Below, one piece after another: positions 58,424 to 64,000 of a stretch of 64,000 bases of DNA. Numbering within the stretch: the stretch's first letter is position 1; every line of letters begins with the position of its first letter. The notes under the pieces are model-generated. The model made no database searches. It saw only the letters and a list, made by a program, of their open reading frames with translations, and was not told the origin of the DNA. The stretch covers positions 1,116,001 through 1,180,000 of the forward strand of contig CANXME010000309.1 in the NCBI GenBank assembly GCA_948144175.1, given 5' to 3'. A program made the translations under genes and the position numbers. This DNA is from Closterium sp. NIES-65 (lineage: Eukaryota > Streptophyta > Zygnematophyceae > Desmidiales > Closteriaceae).

Positions 58424-60347
58424 GGCGTACGATGGTAATATAATGAAATCTTCAATCTTGAGCAAATATGTCGCTAACGCTCAACGGTCAGCTGAGTTAA
58501 GGGTAAGCATAATTTCTTTCTGCGTGCTGTTTCGCCTGCACAGTTCACCTCATCCTTCCGCAGGAACGCTTACTAGATTATTCCCCTCCGGGAGAAACGA
58601 CTGTAAAAAAATGTGGCCGACGTTTTCATGATTTGATTCATAGGCTACGTGAGTGTTAGTTTTTCCTATCGTTACTACTATGCCGTACGGAATCTCCTCA
58701 TATGCCTTTTGCAGCTCCCTACAAGCCGACTGGTTCATTCCTTGTCACCGTTTGCAATGGCGGTCTCAATCAACAGCGAGGAGCAATTGTCAATGCCGTT
58801 GTCCTAGCACGCTTTCTAAATTTGACACTTGTTGTGCCATTCTTGAAAGCCCACCCTGTCTGGGGAGATAGCAGGTGAATCGTCTGCTTAGTCATTCAAT
58901 TTGATCTCCTGACCGTCATCCATGGGCAAATAACAGTTGAATCAACAGCTCGTTTCAAGATTTATTCAACCTGACGAATTTTGAGTCGGTGCTGAAAGGC
59001 TTCGTCAAAGTGGTTACAACCATCCCTGAAGAGGCAAAACAACTTCCCATTCATGAATTCAGACCTCCTGAAGATGCTCTGGCAACGTTGGATTGGTAGG
59101 GTGTAAGATTTGTTGAATGCCTGTGCCAGCATTCGTGTAATTTCTCCTGAGCACAGGTACGTGGAGAACGTTAAGCCTTCAGCCCAAAACAGCAACATTG
59201 TTCTACTAAGTCCCTTCGCACGGCGCCTTGGAAACGTTCTTCCAGAATCGTGGCAGCTATTCCGGTGCAAGGTCAACTATGAGGTGCGCCTGTTCTGCTC
59301 TGTGCATTGTATTGGCTTAAATGGCTACGCTTGTAACATTTGATCTGTAACAGGGCCTCAGATTCGTGAATTCAATTCTTTTACTGGGAAGAAAGGTCAT
59401 ACGGAGAATGAAGAAGATTTCATCCAACTTCGTGTCATTGCATTGGAGGTTCGAGACTGATGCTGTTGCCTATTCAATGTGTGAATTCGGGGGTGGAGAG
59501 AAGGAGAAGCTGGCTCTAGAGGTATGGAACTATTGTCCTATACCCAGTCTATAATCTTTCTGCCCAGTCTAAAATGTTTCTGCTTGCTGCGATCTCATCT
59601 ACTGTTGGCAGGAGTACCGAGTAGAGCACTGGGACAGAGCAACAAGGAAGCTTCGTGAAGCACTAAATCCTGCTAGCCAGCGTGTACTTGGTCAGTGTCC
59701 AATGAGGGCCATCGAGACGGGCATTTTTATGCGAGCAATGGGAGTTCGCAAAAGCTCAGCCATCTACGTTGCCACATTAGAGGGACAGCTTTTTGGTGGT
59801 AATTATAGCCTTCAGTCTCTGCGATCCATGTTCCCAAATGCTCTGACCAAACGGGACATTCTGACACGGGTACGAGTACTAACAAGGCACACCACGCCCC
59901 CAGTGTCCACACTATTGCTGTGATCACCTCTAATTTACATTGTATATGCAGGAAGAACTTGGTCCGTTGGAGGAGAGGGCATCTGCACTAGCAGCTATTG
60001 ATTACATAGTCTCCACAGAAAGTGGCATCTTCATTCCAACTGCAACGGGAAATTTTCCAAGTTTTGTTATTGGGCACAGGTGATGTGTATGCTCACTCAT
60101 TATGTCGCTGCCTTGTGTTGCGGTGGTCCTTCTGACTTGTGGAAAGTACAGGCTTTACTATGGGCGGAGGAGTGTACAACCGGACTTGAAAAAACTGGCA
60201 TCCTTATACTCATGCCACCACACGTCCAAGGAGCGTGAGTTGCTTGAGCTCGTCAGAGCTGTCCATGAGGACCGCTTTATTTACCACGGGAGGTCAGCAA
60301 CAAGCAACTTCTTTGCAAACCCAGAAGAGTGCCTATGCCCAGCCTGA
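58424..60347 (+). CDS. O-fucosyltransferase family protein (GT65-related)
   Basis: Multi-exon plus-strand gene. Tentative small exons are 58424-58502 and 58562-58641. Clear exons are 58714-58874 (PTGSFLVTVCNGGLNQQRGA, VVLARFLNLTLVVPFL, the family's GG-NQQR motif), about 58950-59098 (LFNLTNFESVLKGFVKVV), about 59104-59284 (NSNIVLLSPFARRLG), about 59355-59521 (KISSNFVSLHWRFETDAVAY, the LHxRxExDMxAxS motif), about 59612-59868 (IYVATLEGQLFGGNYSLQSL), 59952-60079 (DYIVSTESGIFIPTATGNFP) and 60152-60347 (stop 60345-60347). Members sit in the Golgi or ER and transfer fucose. Here LHWRFETDAVAY departs from the usual LHLRYExDMLAF, so the exact activity is uncertain. The start codon was not identified. 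The 5' end may lie left of the chromovirus. Confidence 0.82.
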
Positions 60348-60448
60348 ATGTTAACCCACAAGCTTCATGTTGCATAAATCATTTGTAAATGTAACTAATT
60401 ACTGCTGGAATTTTGTGACAAGAGAAACTTTTTATTGGCAATCATGAA

Positions 60449-63400
60449 TCATGGTTGTAGGATAGCCTGCCCAATCACATCCTTTACAAGCAATTGCGAG
60501 TCAATAAAATTGTCATACCCATGGATAGCCACGATGGTCCTTCCCATTGCATTCACAACCCGTCCACCTTCTTTCACTTCAAACGAGTCTTCTGCACTAA
60601 ACCGATGCAAAACATTCCCTTGCTGTGCATCCTCTATCTTCAAGAAATCTATACCTTCTTTCAAACGCCCTGCATCACAACAATCACTCATTGATTAGGT
60701 AGGAGTTAAGAGAAACAGCCTGGTAAAAAGGCAAGCCGATGCATCAATGCTTTAGATAGCTGCTGCAATGCTGCTTACCTGATCGTACGAGATGGTTCAC
60801 AACAGCTTCATCGCTTCCCTCCAGCGCTATACAATCCTCTGGTAGCCTCTCAAAGTCTTCTATGACCTGTATCAAGAACTCTGGCACCTGGCTCATAGTC
60901 CCCGCCACAAAGCCGGATGTGATTATTCGTGAGTTTGCGAGCGAGAATGCCAGGCGGGTGCCATAACATGCCGCAAGGCGCTTGTGCTCTGGAGGCAGGA
61001 AACGGATGCCATGTGCTGGGTATGTGGTCGAGCCCTGGAAATGGAACATGAAGAGCCACGGAGGGTAAAACGGAACAAGTAGCATACAAATTCAGCCAAA
61101 TACACACAGGTGTATGTGACATACGCAGCCCTTCTGACCCACTTCCCTTTCCCCAATGCACCAGCCTGGGATGCTCCCAGTAAGAAAAAGTACCATGCAG
61201 TGATAAGACATGTCATTGGGAGACGTTCTTGAGGTTTGGAAAAACACATGATAAGGAAACTTACCGTGTAGAGATGAAACGACATGTCGTTGAGTGTAGG
61301 AAAAGGATTGGCAAGAAAGAGAACATCTGTAGGGTCAGTGAGGATGACGGTTCCCTCAAAGTCCAGCGAGCGCAGGAAGAGGTGGAAGGCACGATAGCGC
61401 AGGTTGGTGGCATGCGCTGCTGCCCACTTGCCTGGAAAGGGTGGGTGGGATAGGTCAAGGGGTTCCAGAAAAGCATTATGAGCTTGATGATGCAGGTTGA
61501 TGGCATGTGCTGCTGCCCCACTTGCCTGGAAACGAGTGTGAAAGGTCAAAGGGTTTCAGAAAGGCAAAATGAGCACCACGGCAGCGAAAGACAGAATGAG
61601 TGGGATATGTTACGGGGATACAGAACTCAGAGTAAGCAAGATAATTCAGGCTGATTGGAGGCATGCGGTGGCAGGTTTTGTTTGTAGCTCGGCCTGGTAA
61701 AAAGAAGCGTCGCCAGAGTTGCCCGGGAAAATGGGTTGGTTTGATTGACAAGACTCGTGGGGTTTGGATAGAAGACATGATATGAAGAGAAGAGGAGGTT
61801 GAGGGCGTGGGGGTTGACAAGACATGACAGGAGGTACAGACTGACCGACCTTCTTCTGGTGAGCAGAACGTTTGCAGTGCAACCCCCGGTTGGTGCTTCC
61901 ACCCCTGTGGCCACTCCTGCATGAAAAACACCAGCAGGGAACCACCGTGTACCCCCTCACCCCCACCGTCACTCCCATCCCCTCCTCCACCGCCACCGCT
62001 AATGCTACCGCTGCTGCTTCCCTCTAATACGAATTTTCTAAATGACGTGGCGAGTGCTGATAGGTTGGCAGCGGAAAGGCCGAGCGCGAAGGAGAGGACG
62101 AGGTTGGCGGGGAGCGTTTTGGGAGTGAGCTTGAGGGGGGTCGGGGAGAGCAGCTTGCGCAAAACAATGTCGTCCTCAGCCACCCCCTCACAGGAGCGCA
62201 CCCGCTCCACTGAGGGGTCTGATACGTGCCAAGAGAGAAAAGGGAACGGAGTTGGAGGGGGGGGGAGTGAGCTTGACGGGCGTCAGGGAGAGCAGCTTGC
62301 ACAACACAATGTCGTCCTCTGCGACGCCCTCACAGGAACGCACTCTCTCCACTGAGGGGTCTGACATGGCACGCATGGGCGAGGGGGGGAAGGGAGGGGT
62401 GGAAGGCGAGGGGAGTGAGCTTGAGGGGCGTCGGGGAGAGCAGCTTGCGCAGCACAATGTCGTCCTCTGCGACGCCCTCACAGGACCGCACTCTCTCCAC
62501 TGACGGGTCTGGCATGGCGAGGATGGGCGAGGGGAGGAGAGCATGATGGAGTGGGCGAGGATGGGCGAGGGTGGGAGGATGGAGTGAGCATGAGGGGCGT
62601 CGGGGAGAGGAGCATGCGGAGAACAATGTCGTCCTCTGCCACTCCCTCACAGGACCGCACTCTCTCCACTGATGGGTCTGGTACAGGTCAACAGGGAACA
62701 CGGAATGGGGTTGGGTCCGAAAGGGGGGAGGGGGGAAGGGGAAGGGGAGATGAGCTTGCTCACATGACCGCACTCTCTCCACTGAGGGGTCTCCGCACTT
62801 CCTCACAGGACCGTACGCTCTCCACTGAGGGGTCTGGTACGGGTCAACAGGGAACACGGAATGGGGTTGGGTCAGGGAGGGGGACGATGAGAAGGGAGGG
62901 AAGTTTGTGCAGCAGCACGTCGCGCTGATGGGTCTGTTTGAAGAAGTGTTTTGAGACGTTTTTTGAGACGTCTCAAAACGCTTCTTCAATCACGGGACGA
63001 TGAGAAGGGAGGGAAGATTGTGCAGCACAACGTCGCGCTGATGGGTCTGGCAATCACGGGCGAGGGGAGGAGTGGAAAAATTCAAGGAAAGGGAGGGTTG
63101 GGGGAGGTCGAAGGTGGAGGTGGTGGGGTCGGGGGAACGGGAGGGAAGGGGGAAGGAGCGAGAGGAAGGAGGGGTGTTGGGGTATCGATTGCAGGCTCAA
63201 CGCTTCATTTCCCCTTCCCCTCCCCCCCTTTTCCCCTTTCCACCCCCCTCCCCCTCCCCATACCTCCCCTCTCCCCCACCCCCCCCGTTTCCAACCCCCT
63301 CCCCGTCCCCATACCTTTCCCCCCCCCCCCCCTACCCCCCACTCCACCCCCCAAAAAACATCTCACAATTCACGACAGCTACGCCTTCTGCTGAAGATCC

Positions 63401-64000
63401 TGCTACCAACCCAGCTCCCTGCTCTTCGTGTCGTTTCTCGCCTCCCCGCCCTTCCTCCTTCTCCTCTTCCTCCTCATCGTCGAATCTAAACACCTTGTCC
63501 TCCTCCTTCTCTGCTTCTTCCTCCTTCTTCCTCCTCTCCTCCTCCTCCTTCCTGACCTCTTCTTCTCTCTTCCTCACACTCTCATTCTCAGCGACATTGA
63601 ACCCCTTGTTAATCCCAGCCTGCAAATTGCCATCCTCAGCTCTCAGCTCAGCAGTAGCGCCACTTTCTCGGGTCGTTTCTCTCTTGCTCCCTTCCCCTTC
63701 ACTATTATCACTACCATTACGATTGGTATTCACGGACGGTGGAGTTCCCGACTGGCCACTTCCTGATTGATCCCCATTACTCGTTACTGTACCATTCGTT
63801 ATTTCACCCTCCTTTTCAGCACTTCCCCCTCCTCCTCCTCCTCCTCCTCCTCCTCCTCCTCCTCCTCCTCCTCCTCCTCCTCCTCCTCCTCCTCCTCCTC
63901 CTCCTCCTCCTCCTCCTCCTCCTCCTCCTCCTCCTCCTCCTCCTCCTCCTCCTCCTCCTCCTCCTCCTCCACCCACTCCGCCCATCCCGATTATTCTCCG
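60449..64000 (-). CDS. Putative glycosyltransferase-like protein, runs off right edge
   Basis: Minus-strand multi-exon gene. The last exon (60669-60449, stop 60449-60451) has IDFLKIEDAQQGNVLHRFSA and AIHGYDNFIDSQ. Exon 61034-60779 has GSTTYPAHGIRFLPPEHKRL, NSRIITSGFVAGTM and EGSDEAVVNHLV. Exon 61431-61265 has LRYRAFHLFLRSLDFEGTVI followed by LTDPTDVLFLANPF, an acidic motif typical of GT-A nucleotide-sugar transferases that read TDxxDVxFxxxPF. Exon about 62221-61849 has DPSVERVRSCEGVAEDDIVL and SLLVFFMQEWPQG. Further upstream are QTHQRDVLLHKLP (about 62935-62880) and an acidic Glu/Lys-rich exon (63985-63390) with a poly-Gly tract made by a (CCT)n repeat. The N-terminus, where a membrane anchor would be, is outside or unresolved. 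The family was not matched to a name. Confidence 0.6.
61475..61530 (-). repeat. Partial copy of glycosyltransferase exon start
   Basis: The acceptor CCTTTCCAG-like and first codons of exon 61431-61265 (GKWAAAHAT) recur as GKWGSSTCHQ-type sequence with one extra base. A weaker further trace is at about 61640-61670. Confidence 0.7.
62240..62850 (-). repeat. Five partial copies of exon DPSVERVRSCEGVAEDDIVL
   Basis: The 5' part of exon 62221-61849, with its acceptor, recurs at about 62270-62365, 62415-62510, 62590-62680, 62760-62795 and 62800-62842. The first three keep the frame through LLSPTPLKLT and then diverge into intron-like G-rich sequence. The last two are short. None has a clear donor. 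Confidence 0.88.
62880..63060. repeat. Compound palindrome between two copies of an exon
   Basis: GAAGTGTTTTGAGACG, then TTTTTTGAGACGTCTCAAAA, then CGCTTC (62943-62984), an ACGT-centre palindrome with a partly doubled left arm. It is flanked by direct repeats of about 60 bp: AGGGAGGGAAGTTTGTGCAG (62895) and AGGGAGGGAAGATTGTGCAG (63008), both coding QTHQRDVLLHKLPS / QTHQRDVVLHNLPS on minus. Confidence 0.9.
63828..63970. repeat. (CCT)n microsatellite, about 47 units
   Basis: Uninterrupted CCT/CTC triplets. On the minus strand and in the apparent frame they encode a poly-Gly tract near the visible N-terminal side of the glycosyltransferase-like gene. Confidence 0.95.

Overview
This window looks like nuclear DNA of a green-lineage eukaryote, most likely a streptophyte alga. 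Two genes are plant-type and intron-rich: a calcium-dependent protein kinase and a TGD4-like chloroplast-envelope lipid-transport protein. An O-fucosyltransferase and two other glycosyltransferase-like genes accompany them. A charophyte such as Closterium would fit, but the sequence alone does not prove the species. About 36 kb is LTR retrotransposon and about 27 kb is host gene space full of small tandem duplications.

Retrotransposon block 1 (1-16838): a partial Copia element (A, minus, to 2374) is followed by a decayed Ty3/gypsy chromovirus (C, plus, 2375-16838, with its 3' LTR at 16507-16838). C is split by a Copia element (B, minus, 3021-10398, TSD GCCGT) and by a short non-autonomous LTR element with no recognisable protein (D, 12998-14913, TSD GGACT). 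Host genes (16844-37310): a glycosyltransferase-like gene on minus (16876-22270), a divergent TGD4-like gene on plus (23677-28989) and a CDPK gene on minus (29855-35843). Block 2 (37316-58079): a second chromovirus (E, minus, TSD AGACT) is split by a very young Copia (G, plus, 38298-46019, identical LTRs, TSD GTGGT) and an older Copia (F, minus, 49832-57443, TSD TGGAG). Host genes (58080-64000): an O-fucosyltransferase on plus (to 60347) and a second glycosyltransferase-like gene on minus (from 60449, running off the right edge).

Two patterns are not explained by ordinary annotation. First, host genes are full of partial tandem copies of their own exons with adjoining splice sites, sometimes five or six copies in one intron. 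Second, a family of short palindromes (core TTTTGAG-NNNN-CTCAAAA, centres TCGA, ACGT, AATT) is scattered only through the host segments and repeatedly lies between the two arms of such duplications. One copy can be compared with an unfilled equivalent site beside it. The LTR elements also show a small hairpin near the start of the Copia and D LTRs whose two arms change together.

Splice sites and exon limits were read by eye from GT/AG dinucleotides and protein similarity remembered from the families, so exon ends may be off by a few bases. Names of gene families are by recalled family features, not by database search.
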